Part shown: positions 47,993-56,794 of the stretch, piece after piece
Position numbering within the stretch: the first letter of the stretch is position 1
Layout of the letters: the number at the start of each line of letters is the position of its first letter
DNA from: Streptomyces caelestis
GTDB lineage: Bacteria > Actinomycetota > Actinomycetes > Streptomycetales > Streptomycetaceae
Assembly (NCBI RefSeq): GCF_014205255.1
Contig: NZ_JACHNE010000001.1
Coordinates: 6,696,001-6,760,000, forward strand
Direction: 5' to 3'
Length of the DNA stretch: 64,000 nt
Translations under genes and position numbers: made by a program
Notes under the pieces: generated by a model
What the model saw: the letters and a program-made list of their open reading frames with translations, nothing else
Database searches by the model: none
What the model was told of the DNA's origin: nothing

Positions 47993-50533
47993 TCAGCGGT
48001 CGGCGGGCGGAGTCGAGGGGACAGGGGCGGCGGCCTGCCGGGGTGGTGCGGCCGTGTCCTCGGCGTAGGGCGGCTCGGCGTCGTCGTCACGGGCCCGGAG
48101 CGTGCCGCGCTGGAAGCCGGCCAGGGAGGAGGCGGCCGCTTCCGCTGTGAAGTCGTCGGGGGAGCCGTCGCCGCCGGCGGGCGCGGGCTCCTCGCGCAGT
48201 TCCTCCACCAGGCTGGTCTGCGGCACCCGGCGGGGGAGCGGGGCGAGACCGTCCCGGCGGGGGATGGCCGAGCGGGTGGCCGATGCTGCGGACGCGGCGG
48301 CGGGGACGGCGGACGCGGCGGCGGAGGCGGCCCGGGCCGCGGCGACGGGCCGGGACCCGCTCGCGGACCCGGCGGTGCTTCCGGCGCGCGCCGGCGTCTC
48401 GATTCCTTCCGGCGTCCCGGCTCCTTCCGGCGTCCCGGCTTCCTCCGGCGTCCCGGTCCCCTCCGGCACCGCCGCGCTCTCCGGCACCTCGGCGTGCTCG
48501 ACGCCCGCCGGGCTCCGCCCGTCGACCGAACCCGGTACGTCCACCGCACTCCGCCCGTCGTCCACCGGGCTCTGCCCGTTCTTCGTCACGCCACCGTTCT
48601 CCGAAATCTCCTGCACCACGATGTCGTGCGGTATCAGCACGATCGCGGTGGTCCCGCCGTAGGGCGACGGGCGCAGGGTGACGGCGATGCCGTGCCGGTG
48701 GGCCAGCTGGGCGATCACGAACATGCCGAGCCGCAGGTCGTCGGCGAGCGCCACCACGTCGAACTGCGGGGGCACCGCCAGCTGTTCGTTGAAGGACGCG
48801 TAGTCCTCCTCCGACATGCCGAGGCCGCGGTCCTCGACCTCGACGGCCAGGCCCTTGGCGACCATCCCGGCCCGCACCGTGACGGCGCTCGGGGCGGGGG
48901 AGTACGCGGTCGCGTTGTCGATGAGCTCGGCCAGCAGATGGATGACGTCGGCCACCGCGGGCGGCGCGAGGCACACCTCCTCCTCGGTGTGCACCTCCAC
49001 CCGCTGGTACTCGGCGACCTCGCCGACCGCACTGCGCAGGATGTCGATCAGCGCGACCGGCTCGCTCCAGCTGCGGCCGGGCCGTTCGCCGCTGACGATG
49101 ACGAGGTTCTCCTCGTAGCGGCGCAACTGGCTGGCCGTGGAGTCCAGTTCGTACAGGCCCTTGAGGATGTCCGGGTCGGAGTGCTCGCGTTCCAGCGTGT
49201 CGAGCCTGCTGAGCTGGAGGTTGACCAGGTTCTGGCTCTGCCGGGCGATGCCCAGGATGACCTTCTGGAAGCCGCGCCGGGTGTCGGCGAGTTCGACCGC
49301 GGTGTGCACGGCCGTGCGCTGGGCGGTGTTGAACGCCTGGGCCACCTGGCCGAGTTCGTCGTGGCCGTAGTCCAGTGGGGGCGTCGCGGACTCCGGGTCG
49401 ACCGTCTCGCCCCGCTCCAGCCGCGCCACCACGTCGGGCAGCCGCTCCTGCGCGAGGCTGACGGCGGCCCGGCGCAGGCCGCGCAACCGCCGGGACAGCG
49501 AGCGGGTGATCCGCCAGGACATGCCGACGCACACCAGCAGCGCGAGCAGTCCGCCGGCGCTCAGGATCCCCGCCTTGAGCAGCAGCCCGTCCGCCTTGTC
49601 GGCACTGCGTTCGAGCAGGCCCGTCGTCTGCTGCTGGATCAGGCTCGCGTACTGCTCGGACAGCTTGTCCATGGCGGCGTTCCACCGCTTCTGGGCGTCG
49701 GGCAGGGCGATCCGGTCCGCGGCGGCGCTGGAGTTGCGGGCCGCCAGCACCTGGTCCTCGACGGCCTGAAGCGTCTGCCACTCCGGGCTCGCCAGGATCC
49801 GCTCGGTCTGTGCCTTGGCGCCGCCGGTCAGCTGGGGCACCACCTGGTCCTGGACCAGCCAGCGCCGGGTGTTCACCAACTCCGCGAACTGCACCCAGGC
49901 CTTGTCGTCGAGATGCCCGGACGGCCACGCCAGCGTCAGCTGCGCGTCCTCCCGGGAGACCAGCTCCGCCGCGTGCTCCAGCCCGACGAGCGGCCCGGCC
50001 TGCGAGGTGAGGTCGCCGTCGTCGACCTGGGAGAGCTCCTGGAAGGCGTGGATCTGGTCGTCGATGATCGAGGAGTACTGGTCCAGCGCCTGCTGCGCGG
50101 TGATGTCGGTCGGGTCGTCCACCTGGTCCCGGTAGTACTCAAGGCTGCCCACCGAGCCCAGCACCGAGTACAGCCGGTCCGAGACGCGGGAGGGCGCCTT
50201 CTCGATCGCGTCCGCCTGCCCGACCAGCTTCGCGACCGCCGCGTCGGTCTCCTCGCGCTGCGCGTCGAGGGCGGCCCGGGAGCCGTGCGGCGAGGCCAGC
50301 CAGGCGGCCGACAGGCTGCGTTCCCGCTGGAGGGCGAGCGTCGTGTCGGTGCCCATGGCACCGGTGGACCGGCTCAGCTCCGTCTGGTCACGCAGCCGAA
50401 GTCCCTCCGAGAACATCTGGATGGTCGTCACACCCCACATGGCCGCGAGGGTGACGCTGGGCACCAGGGCCACAAGCACCAGGGAGAGTCGTATGGATCC
50501 GAGGTGGCGCCGGGCACCTGTCCGTCGAGACAT
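47993..50533 (-). CDS. cvnA: Conservon sensor histidine kinase-like protein CvnA (NIT domain)
   Basis: An 846-residue membrane protein. Helix 1 (LSLVLVALVPSVTLAAMWGVTTI), a large nitrate/nitrite-sensing-type extracytoplasmic region (about 50-320), a second helix (AGILSAGGLLALLVCVGMSW), a HAMP-like stretch, and an HATPase (ELIDNATAYSPAPSAVTV, DRGLGMSEEDY, DLRLGMFVIAQLAHRHG). The canonical phospho-accepting His box is not obvious, as is usual for CvnA. A C-terminal disordered tail of over 200 residues contains a Pro/Glu/Gly repeat array. It heads the conservon. The ligand is unknown. Confidence 0.92.
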   Translation of the reverse strand: MSRRTGARRHLGSIRLSLVLVALVPSVTLAAMWGVTTIQMFSEGLRLRDQTELSRSTGAMGTDTTLALQRERSLSAAWLASPHGSRAALDAQREETDAAVAKLVGQADAIEKAPSRVSDRLYSVLGSVGSLEYYRDQVDDPTDITAQQALDQYSSIIDDQIHAFQELSQVDDGDLTSQAGPLVGLEHAAELVSREDAQLTLAWPSGHLDDKAWVQFAELVNTRRWLVQDQVVPQLTGGAKAQTERILASPEWQTLQAVEDQVLAARNSSAAADRIALPDAQKRWNAAMDKLSEQYASLIQQQTTGLLERSADKADGLLLKAGILSAGGLLALLVCVGMSWRITRSLSRRLRGLRRAAVSLAQERLPDVVARLERGETVDPESATPPLDYGHDELGQVAQAFNTAQRTAVHTAVELADTRRGFQKVILGIARQSQNLVNLQLSRLDTLEREHSDPDILKGLYELDSTASQLRRYEENLVIVSGERPGRSWSEPVALIDILRSAVGEVAEYQRVEVHTEEEVCLAPPAVADVIHLLAELIDNATAYSPAPSAVTVRAGMVAKGLAVEVEDRGLGMSEEDYASFNEQLAVPPQFDVVALADDLRLGMFVIAQLAHRHGIAVTLRPSPYGGTTAIVLIPHDIVVQEISENGGVTKNGQSPVDDGRSAVDVPGSVDGRSPAGVEHAEVPESAAVPEGTGTPEEAGTPEGAGTPEGIETPARAGSTAGSASGSRPVAAARAASAAASAVPAAASAASATRSAIPRRDGLAPLPRRVPQTSLVEELREEPAPAGGDGSPDDFTAEAAASSLAGFQRGTLRARDDDAEPPYAEDTAAPPRQAAAPVPSTPPADR
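48404..48457. repeat. Tandem 18-bp repeats in the cvnA tail
   Basis: Three consecutive copies of TCCTTCCGGCGTCCCGGC or a close variant (48404-48421, 48422-48439, 48440-48457). They encode the repeated hexapeptide GTPEGA/E within the disordered C-terminus of CvnA. A fourth, more degenerate copy follows. Copy number may vary between strains. Confidence 0.8.
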
Positions 50534-50727
50534 CGTCGTCCTAGGGCGATCAGCGGGGAGGGAGGAACGGGGAGGCGGATCGGTCGGGGCGGGGGGTGGA
50601 GGACGGGCGCGGGGGTGTGGGGGTGCCGGTTACGGCACAAGGGATGAGCAGGATGCTATCCGTACAAGTGACCGCACGGGCCGGGCCTGACCGAATCTTT
50701 GGCGACACCGTCACAGGACGTGCCCGG

Positions 50728-51738
50728 TCACCGGGTCCCGGCGGCGGCGAACCGTGCCACCGCGGACACGTTGGACCTGGTCACGAACGCGGGACCGGTG
50801 AGCACCGGAGCCGTCCCGCCGCCGCTGACGTTGCCGTTGGTCCGGTACAGCCACAGGGCGTCCACCGCGAGGTAGCCCTGGAGGTAGGGCTGTTGGTCCA
50901 CGGCGAACTGCACGTCGCCGTCCTGGACCGCCTTGACGAGGTCCTTGTCGAGGTCGAAGGTGGCGACCTTGGCTCTGCTGCCGGCCCGCTCGACGGCCTT
51001 GACCGCGCTGAGCCCGTACTGGGCGCCCAGGGTGACGACCTCGTCGATGCTGGAGTCCTGCCGCAGCCGGGACGCGATCGTGGCGGTCACCGCGTTCATG
51101 TCGCTGCCGTCCACGTACAGGTTGTCGGTGTCGCCGGCGAACGTCTTCCGCACGCCGGCGCAGCGGGCCTCCAGCGCGACGTTGCCCCGCTCGTGCACGA
51201 CGCACAGGGCGTGCTTGGCCCTGACCTCGTCCAGCTTGTCGCCGACGGCCTGGCCGGCGACGGACTCGTCCTGGCCGAAGTACTCCAGCAGGCCCGCGGG
51301 CCGCCAGGCGTCGATGCCGGAGTTGAGCCCGACGACGGGTATGCCGGCCGCCTTGGCCCGGGCGATCGGGCCCCGCATCGCCGCCGGCTTGGCCAGCGTC
51401 ACCGCGATGCCGTCGACCTTGTCGCCGACCGCGTCCCGCACCAGCGCGGCCTGCGCGGCCGCGTCGGAGTCGCTGGCGTACGTCAGGTCGATGCCGTCCT
51501 TGGCGGCCGCCGCCTCGGCGCCTCTGCGTACCAGGTCCCAGAAGGCGTCGCCCTTGCCGCCGTGCGTGATCAGGGCGACCTTCATCCCGTCGCCCGGCCC
51601 GCCCACCGGGTCCGCGTCCGGCCCGTCGTCGCTCGCGCCGAGGACGGAGCAGCCGGCCACCAGCAGACACACGGCGGACACCAGGGCCGCGACACGGGTG
51701 AGTCTCGCGGAGGTGTGCGGCGGGGGAGGAGTGTTCAT
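50728..51738 (-). CDS. Orphan sugar-type ABC substrate-binding lipoprotein
   Basis: A 336-residue lipoprotein (periplasmic-binding protein type 1, LacI/RbsB-like). The signal peptide ends in lipobox LVAGC. The fold is shown by GMKVALITHGGKGDAFWDLVRRGAEAAA, KVDGIAVTLAKPAAM, GIPVVGLNSGIDAW and SIDEVVTLGAQYGLSAVKAV. No ABC ATPase or permease is adjacent, so it may act as a sensor partner of the neighbouring conservon, which starts about 195 bp downstream on the same strand, rather than in transport. Confidence 0.9.
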   Translation of the reverse strand: MNTPPPPHTSARLTRVAALVSAVCLLVAGCSVLGASDDGPDADPVGGPGDGMKVALITHGGKGDAFWDLVRRGAEAAAAKDGIDLTYASDSDAAAQAALVRDAVGDKVDGIAVTLAKPAAMRGPIARAKAAGIPVVGLNSGIDAWRPAGLLEYFGQDESVAGQAVGDKLDEVRAKHALCVVHERGNVALEARCAGVRKTFAGDTDNLYVDGSDMNAVTATIASRLRQDSSIDEVVTLGAQYGLSAVKAVERAGSRAKVATFDLDKDLVKAVQDGDVQFAVDQQPYLQGYLAVDALWLYRTNGNVSGGGTAPVLTGPAFVTRSNVSAVARFAAAGTR

Positions 51739-52078
51739 GAGGGGCGGACCTCGCTGTGCGGCCGAGCAAGAGCAGGGGGAGAGCACTCACGGACCGCACC
51801 TGAGCACGGACCGGATGACTCTCGCTGGCCCGGAGCCAACCGTGTGTGAGCACTGGGCGTCAAGTGAGCAGCCACATGCCGTGAGTTGCCGCTGCCGCAT
51901 CGTGATGATCTGTCCGACGGGTCGAACGATCGAGGTCATCCCCCGGATTTCCGTACCGTCCGTGCGGTTCGGACGTCGCCGCGTACCGCGCGGAAGAGGC
52001 CTCCCGGGCCGGCTGCCGGGGCCCGCCTAGACTGGTGCGGCTCGCAGGACGACGAAGGCGGCGGAAGGGACGGCGACG
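51739..52078. other. Divergent intergenic region between binding protein and ArsR genes
   Basis: No gene here. On the minus strand TTGACG (51863-51858) and TTGGCT (51839-51834), 18 bp apart, form a weak promoter for the binding-protein gene. On the plus strand a good -10 TAGACT (52028-52033) precedes the ArsR gene, without a clear -35. A hairpin CGTCCG-N7-CGGACG (51957-51975) could be a binding site. Confidence 0.45.
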
Positions 52079-52426
52079 GTGGCGGCAGCCGGCAGTGGCT
52101 TCGAGGACCCGCCCGCCGACGTGCTCACCCAGGCGGCCGCGGCCTTCGGGCTGCTGGCCTCGCCCGCCCGCCTGCACATCGTCTGTGCGCTGGCCCAGGG
52201 CGAGAGCGACGTGACCGGCCTCGCCGAGCGGGTCGGCGGCGCGCTGCCCGCGGTCAGCCAGCACCTCACCAAGCTGAAGCTGGCCGGACTCGTCCGCTCC
52301 CGCCGCGAGGGCCGTCGGCAGGTGTACTACGTCGACGACCCCGACATCGTCGACGTCGTACGGCTCATGATGGGCCGGCTCACCGACCGCGCCGCACCGC
52401 CGCGGCGCCGCCTCCATGGCCTCTGA
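52079..52426 (+). CDS. ArsR family transcriptional regulator
   Basis: A 115-residue winged-helix regulator (AAAFGLLASPARLHIVCALAQGESDVTGLAERV, PAVSQHLTKLKLAGLVRSRREGRRQVYYV). The metal-binding position after the recognition helix lacks an obvious Cys pair, and the only cysteine is in HIVCAL. It overlaps the P-type ATPase gene by 11 bases, so it very probably regulates it. It starts at GTG 52079, with GGAAGGGA upstream. The inducer is unknown. Confidence 0.9.
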   Translation: MAAAGSGFEDPPADVLTQAAAAFGLLASPARLHIVCALAQGESDVTGLAERVGGALPAVSQHLTKLKLAGLVRSRREGRRQVYYVDDPDIVDVVRLMMGRLTDRAAPPRRRLHGL

Positions 52427-54920
52427 GGCCGCCGGGGGCACCACCCTGGAGGTGCTGCGGCGGCTGGAGTCGGGGCCCCGGGGGCTGACCGGGACCGAGG
52501 CCGCGGCCAGGCTGAGCACCCACGGCGAGAACACCCTGCCGGAACGGCGCACGCCGTCGTGGCCCCGCCGGTGCGCGTACGCCCTGCGCGATCCCTTCAC
52601 CGCCGTCCTGCTCTGCCTCGGCGTGGTCTCCGCCGCCGTCGCCTCGTGGGGCACCGCCGTGGTCATCCTCGCCCTGGTCGCGGTCAGCTGCGTGCTGCGC
52701 GCGAGCGGGGAGCACCGGGCCGACCGCTCCATGGCCGCCCTGCGCGAACTGGTCGCCGGCACGGCCACGGTGGTGCGGCGCGACGACACCCGGGAGCCGC
52801 CGCGGCCCCGCGAGGTGCCGGTCACCGAGCTGGTCCCCGGCGACGTCCTCCGCCTCGGCCCCGGGGACCTCGTCCCGGCGGACGTACGACTGCTGCGCGC
52901 ACGCGGCCTCACGGTGCACCAGGCGGCCCTCACCGGGGAGTCGGCGCCGGTGGTGAAAAGGGCGGCGGAGGGGCCGCCCGGGTCGGGTGGCCCCGACGAC
53001 TCCCCTCTCTGCTTCCAGGGCAGCACCGTCGCCACGGGCACCGCCACCGCCGTCGTGGTCGCGACCGGGGACGGGACCCGGCTCGCCGCCGCTCACCGGC
53101 AGCCGGCCGCCCGCCGGGACGGCGGGGCCTTCGACCGGTCCGTGCACGGCATCTCCTGGGTGCTGATCCGGTTCATGCTGCTGACGCCGCCCCTCGTGCT
53201 GATGGCGAACGCCGCCCTGCGCGGCCGCGGTCCGGAGACACTGCCCTTCGCCGTCGCGGTCGCCGTCGGGCTGACACCCGAGATGCTGCCGGTGATCGTC
53301 ACCACCTGCCTGGCCCGGGGCGCCGCCCTGCTGGCCCGCACCCACGGCGTGATCGTCAAACGCCTGCCCGCCCTGCACGACCTGGGCGCGGTCGACGTGC
53401 TGTGCGTCGACAAGACCGGCACCCTCACCCAGGACCGGCCGGTCGTCGAGCGAGCCCTCGACCCGGCCGGCCGGGACGACCCGGAGGTGCTGCGCTGGGC
53501 CGCCGTCGGCGCCTGGTGGACCCTCCAGCTCGCCGAACTGCCCGCGCCCGACGCCCTCGACGAGGCCCTGCTGGAGGCGGCCGGGCCGGTGGGCGAGGAG
53601 TACGACGGCGTGGACGCCGTGCCGTTCGACCCGGTAAGGCGCTTCTCCACGGCGGTGGTACGAGGCTCCCCCGGGCGCCACACCGTCGTCGTCACCGGCG
53701 CCGCGGAGGCCGTGGTGGAGCGGTGTACGACGGAGCCCGGCGAACGCGACCGGCTGCTGGCGCTCGCCGCCGGGGAGGCGGACGCCGGGCTGCGGGTCCT
53801 CGCCGTCGCGACGGCGGACCGCCCTGCCGGTGCGCGCGGCCCCGACCCACGGGGCCTGACCTTCAGGGGCCTGGTGACCTTCCGGGACGCCCTCGCCCCG
53901 ACCGCCGCCGAGGCCCTGCGCGGCCTGGCCGACCGCGGCGTCACCGTGAAGGTCCTCACCGGCGACCACCCCGCCACCGCGGCCCGGGCCTGCCGGGAAC
54001 TCGGCCTGGATCCGGGGGAGGTACGAAACGCCGCCCAACCGGGACACCCTCTGGGCGACGCCACCGTCGTCGCCCGCTGCACCCCCGAGGACAAGGCCCG
54101 CATCGTCGCCGCCCTGCGCGCCGCCGGGCACACCGTCGGATTCCTCGGCGACGGGGTGAACGACGTGGCCGCGCTGCGTGCCGCCGACGTCGGCCTCGCG
54201 CCCCGCTCCGCCGTCGGCGTGGCACGGGAGAGCGCCGACGTCGTCCTCGCCGAGAAGGACCTCACGGCGATCGGCCACGCGATCACCGCCGGCCGGCACG
54301 CGAGCGGCAACATCGCCTCGTATCTGCGCGTCACGCTCTCCTCCAACCTGGGCAACGTCGTCGCGATGCTCGCCGCCGGCCTGCTCCTGCCCTTCCTGCC
54401 GATGCTCCCCGCCCAGGTGCTCGCCCAGAACCTGTGCTTCGACGCGGCCCAGCTCGCCTTCGCCCACGACCGTCCCGGCGCGGCGGCCCTGCGCGGTCCG
54501 GCCGTGCTGCGGCCGCGTTCCTTCCTGCGGTTCGTCACCGGCTTCGGCCTGCTCAACGCGGTCGCCGACCTCGCCACCTTCGCCGTGCTCGCCTTCGCGC
54601 TCGACGGTCCCGACGCCGTCGACGACGAAGCCGTGTTCCACTCCGCCTGGTTCACCGAGAACCTGCTCACCCAGGCCATGGTGATGCTGCTCCTGCGCAC
54701 CGGCCGGCGCGTCGAGGGCAGCCGTACGCCCGGCCCGGTCGCGCTCGCGGCGGCCGGCCTCGCCGCAGTCGGCCTGCTGCTGCCGCCGAGCCCCCTCGGC
54801 GCGGCCCTCGGCATGACGGCCCTGCCCGCCGCGTTCTACCTGTTGCCGGCCGTCGTCCTCGGCCTGTACGCCCTGGCCCTGACGGCGGCGCGGGCGCGGT
54901 ACCGGCGGCGTCAGCCGTAG
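52416..54920 (+). CDS. mgtA: Magnesium-translocating P-type ATPase
   Basis: An 834-residue P3B-type ATPase. The order is: N-terminal segment, first helices, actuator TGES, ion-site helix LTPEMLPVIV, phosphorylation motif DKTGTLTQD, hinge GDGVNDVAAL, and the last helices with AQNLCFDAAQLAFAHD, a motif typical of MgtA/MgtB. It would import Mg2+ across the membrane using ATP. It is slightly shorter than enterobacterial MgtA. Control by an overlapping ArsR gene differs from the PhoPQ and leader-RNA control known in enterobacteria. Confidence 0.92.
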   Translation: MASEAAGGTTLEVLRRLESGPRGLTGTEAAARLSTHGENTLPERRTPSWPRRCAYALRDPFTAVLLCLGVVSAAVASWGTAVVILALVAVSCVLRASGEHRADRSMAALRELVAGTATVVRRDDTREPPRPREVPVTELVPGDVLRLGPGDLVPADVRLLRARGLTVHQAALTGESAPVVKRAAEGPPGSGGPDDSPLCFQGSTVATGTATAVVVATGDGTRLAAAHRQPAARRDGGAFDRSVHGISWVLIRFMLLTPPLVLMANAALRGRGPETLPFAVAVAVGLTPEMLPVIVTTCLARGAALLARTHGVIVKRLPALHDLGAVDVLCVDKTGTLTQDRPVVERALDPAGRDDPEVLRWAAVGAWWTLQLAELPAPDALDEALLEAAGPVGEEYDGVDAVPFDPVRRFSTAVVRGSPGRHTVVVTGAAEAVVERCTTEPGERDRLLALAAGEADAGLRVLAVATADRPAGARGPDPRGLTFRGLVTFRDALAPTAAEALRGLADRGVTVKVLTGDHPATAARACRELGLDPGEVRNAAQPGHPLGDATVVARCTPEDKARIVAALRAAGHTVGFLGDGVNDVAALRAADVGLAPRSAVGVARESADVVLAEKDLTAIGHAITAGRHASGNIASYLRVTLSSNLGNVVAMLAAGLLLPFLPMLPAQVLAQNLCFDAAQLAFAHDRPGAAALRGPAVLRPRSFLRFVTGFGLLNAVADLATFAVLAFALDGPDAVDDEAVFHSAWFTENLLTQAMVMLLLRTGRRVEGSRTPGPVALAAAGLAAVGLLLPPSPLGAALGMTALPAAFYLLPAVVLGLYALALTAARARYRRRQP

Positions 54921-56467
54921 GTGAGGTCCGAGCAGGGGTTCTCGTCGGCGGACCGGGCCCCGTCGGCCACCTCGGACGGTACGGCGGTCGGAGTCGGAGT
55001 CGGAGTCGGAGTCGGAGACGCGGAAGCGGACGCGGACGCCGCCGGGGTGTCCGCGTACGACTGTCCCAGCACGACACTGATCCCGCTGCGGGTCACGGGC
55101 TGGAGTTCCGCGCCCGGGAAGGCCGCCGCGACGGTCCGGGCCCGGTCCTCCAGGCCGGGGCCGTACTCGACCAGTGTCGTGGTGTGGTCCTGGGCGGACG
55201 CCGTCGCCGTACCCGTGACGGTGAAGCCGTCCGAGGTGAGAGCGGCGGCGGCGCGGGCGGCCAGGCCGGGGACGGAGGTGCCGTTGTAGACGGCGACGTC
55301 GATGCCCTCACCGGAGACCGGCGTGGGGGAGACGGGAGCCGCAGAACCCGACGCCCCGGTCTTCTTCCCGCCGGCGTCCTTGCCGTCGATCGTGCGGTCG
55401 GCCCTGAGCGCGGCCCAGAGGTCGTCGGCGTCCGGCTGCACGATCGCGACCCGCGAACCCTCGTAGCGCCAGGGCAGGGTGACGAACTTCGTGTCGTGCA
55501 GGTCGATGTCCTTCAGGGACATCGCGAAGGAGATCAGCTTGTCGGCGGAGCCGAGGCCGGGGTCGACGGTCAGCGACTTCGTGGCGGCCTCGGCCAGCGG
55601 CAGCAGCCGCGTCGGGGTGAGGCCCTTGCTCTTCACCTCTTTCAACAGGCTCGCCACGAACGCCTGCTGGCGCTTGATCCGGCCGATGTCGGAACCGTCG
55701 CCGATGCCGTGCCGGATGCGGACGTAGTCCAGCGCCTTCTGACCCGAGACGGTCTGCTCGCCCTTGTGGAAGAGCAGCTTGCCCGGGGCGGTGAGGTGCG
55801 GATCGAGATCGTTCTCGTACACGTCCTGCGGCAGGCACACCCGCACCCCGCCCACCACGTCCGTCAGCCGGGCGAAGCCCTTGAAGTCGACGACGACGGT
55901 GTGGTCGACGCGCATTCCGGTGAGCTGTTCGACGGTGTTCTGGGTACAGGCGGGGTTGCCCTTGGCGGTCTGTCCGACCGAGTAGGCCGCGTTGAACATC
56001 GTGTCCGGCTGGGCCTTCGTCCAGGTGCCGTCGGGCAGTCTGCACGGCGGGATGGTGACCAGGGTGTCGCGCGGGATGGAGACGGCGACGGCGTGCCGGT
56101 GGTCGGCGTAGACGTGCAGCAGGAACGCCGTGTCGGAGCGGCCCACGTCGTCCTTGTCGCCGCCGCCCAGGGCCTCGTTGCCGCCGGTGCGGGTGTCGGA
56201 GCCGATGACCAGGACGTTCTCGCCCTTCGACGAGCCGGCCCCGGGGCGGTCGTCGGAGAGGCCGCCGGAGTCGAAGGTGCTGATGTCACCGTCGAGCTTC
56301 AGATACAGCCAGCCGGCACCGGCCCCGGCGAGCACGAGCAGGGCCAGACAGGCGGCGAGACCTGCCCGTACGCCTCGGCCACGCCGGCGACCGCCCCGCC
56401 GCCTGTGCTCCCGCGGGGCGGCCCTGTGCCGCGGCGGCTCCGTCCTCCGGCTGCTGATGACCGTCAT
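54911..56467 (-). CDS. LytR-CpsA-Psr (LCP) family ligase-like protein
   Basis: A 518-residue membrane-anchored enzyme. A basic N-terminus and one helix (AGLAACLALLVLAGAGAGWLYL) precede the LCP domain (about 85-330): NVLVIGSDTRTG, GRSDTAFLLHVYADHRHAVAVSIPRDTLVTIP, FKGFARLTDVVGGVRVCLP and DYVRIRHGIGDGSDIGRIKRQQAF. A LytR_C domain (about 360-470) follows, then a Pro/Thr tail. LCP enzymes attach wall polymers to peptidoglycan. The ATG at 56467 is 13 bases from its GAGAGG. Its 3' end overlaps the last bases of mgtA. Confidence 0.92.
   Translation of the reverse strand: MTVISSRRTEPPRHRAAPREHRRRGGRRRGRGVRAGLAACLALLVLAGAGAGWLYLKLDGDISTFDSGGLSDDRPGAGSSKGENVLVIGSDTRTGGNEALGGGDKDDVGRSDTAFLLHVYADHRHAVAVSIPRDTLVTIPPCRLPDGTWTKAQPDTMFNAAYSVGQTAKGNPACTQNTVEQLTGMRVDHTVVVDFKGFARLTDVVGGVRVCLPQDVYENDLDPHLTAPGKLLFHKGEQTVSGQKALDYVRIRHGIGDGSDIGRIKRQQAFVASLLKEVKSKGLTPTRLLPLAEAATKSLTVDPGLGSADKLISFAMSLKDIDLHDTKFVTLPWRYEGSRVAIVQPDADDLWAALRADRTIDGKDAGGKKTGASGSAAPVSPTPVSGEGIDVAVYNGTSVPGLAARAAAALTSDGFTVTGTATASAQDHTTTLVEYGPGLEDRARTVAAAFPGAELQPVTRSGISVVLGQSYADTPAASASASASPTPTPTPTPTAVPSEVADGARSADENPCSDLTYG
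54987..55016. repeat. Five tandem GTCGGA hexamers in the LCP gene
   Basis: Exact copies of GTCGGA from 54987 to 55016, encoding alternating Pro-Thr in the LCP tail. The hexamer preserves frame, so length changes would leave the gene intact. Confidence 0.85.
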
Positions 56468-56499
56468 CGGCGTCTGCTTGCCTCTCACCCGGGGGTTGT

Positions 56500-56523
56500 A
56501 CAGTTGCGCAATGTAGCAACTGT
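56500..56523. promoter_or_regulatory. Inverted repeat between LCP and tatA genes
   Basis: ACAGTTGC-N8-GCAACTGT (56500-56523), eight-base perfect arms with spacer GCAATGTA. It lies 22 bp upstream of the tatA start and 32 bp upstream of the LCP start. It looks like a MarR-type operator, and it could control both genes. Confidence 0.5.
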
Positions 56524-56545
56524 CGAGGAGAGGGAGGGCAATGAC

Positions 56546-56794
56546 GTGCTGCGCAACGGACTGGAGCCCTGGCATCTGCTGATCGTGGCGATCGTCGTGA
56601 TCGTCCTGTTCGGCTCGAAGAAACTGCCCGACACGGCGCGTTCGCTCGGCCGCTCGATGCGGATCCTCAAGAGCGAGGCGAGGGCGCTGAAGGAGGAGAG
56701 CGCGGCGGGCCCGGACTCCGGGGATCCGGCCGGGCCCGCCGCGCCGCCCGTCAGCCCGTCAGAACCGGCAGCGACCGATGGCCGTGCGAGATGA
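56546..56794 (+). CDS. tatA: Sec-independent translocase TatA-family protein
   Basis: An 82-residue membrane protein. It has one N-terminal helix (PWHLLIVAIVVIVLFGSKKLPDTARSLG), where FG at the hinge and the KKLP motif are diagnostic, then an amphipathic helix (RSLGRSMRILKSEARALKEE) and a Ser/Pro tail. It forms pores for folded proteins exported with Tat signals, such as the PhoX-like protein here. GTG 56546 follows GGAGGG. It is probably an additional paralogue of the main TatA. Its last 44 bases overlap the P450 gene on the opposite strand. Confidence 0.9.
   Translation: MLRNGLEPWHLLIVAIVVIVLFGSKKLPDTARSLGRSMRILKSEARALKEESAAGPDSGDPAGPAAPPVSPSEPAATDGRAR

Noticed and set aside
47972..50647. 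Long plus-strand frame antisense to cvnA
   Set aside because: Its composition (Arg, Gly, Val, Leu runs) and lack of motifs match an antisense shadow; CvnA on the other strand has clear domains.
52559..56794. A very long open frame (over 1,400 codons) running through mgtA and across the LCP gene
   Set aside because: It is the second frame of high-GC coding DNA and translates to Arg/Pro/Gly-rich low-complexity sequence; only its last 82 codons, tatA, are real.
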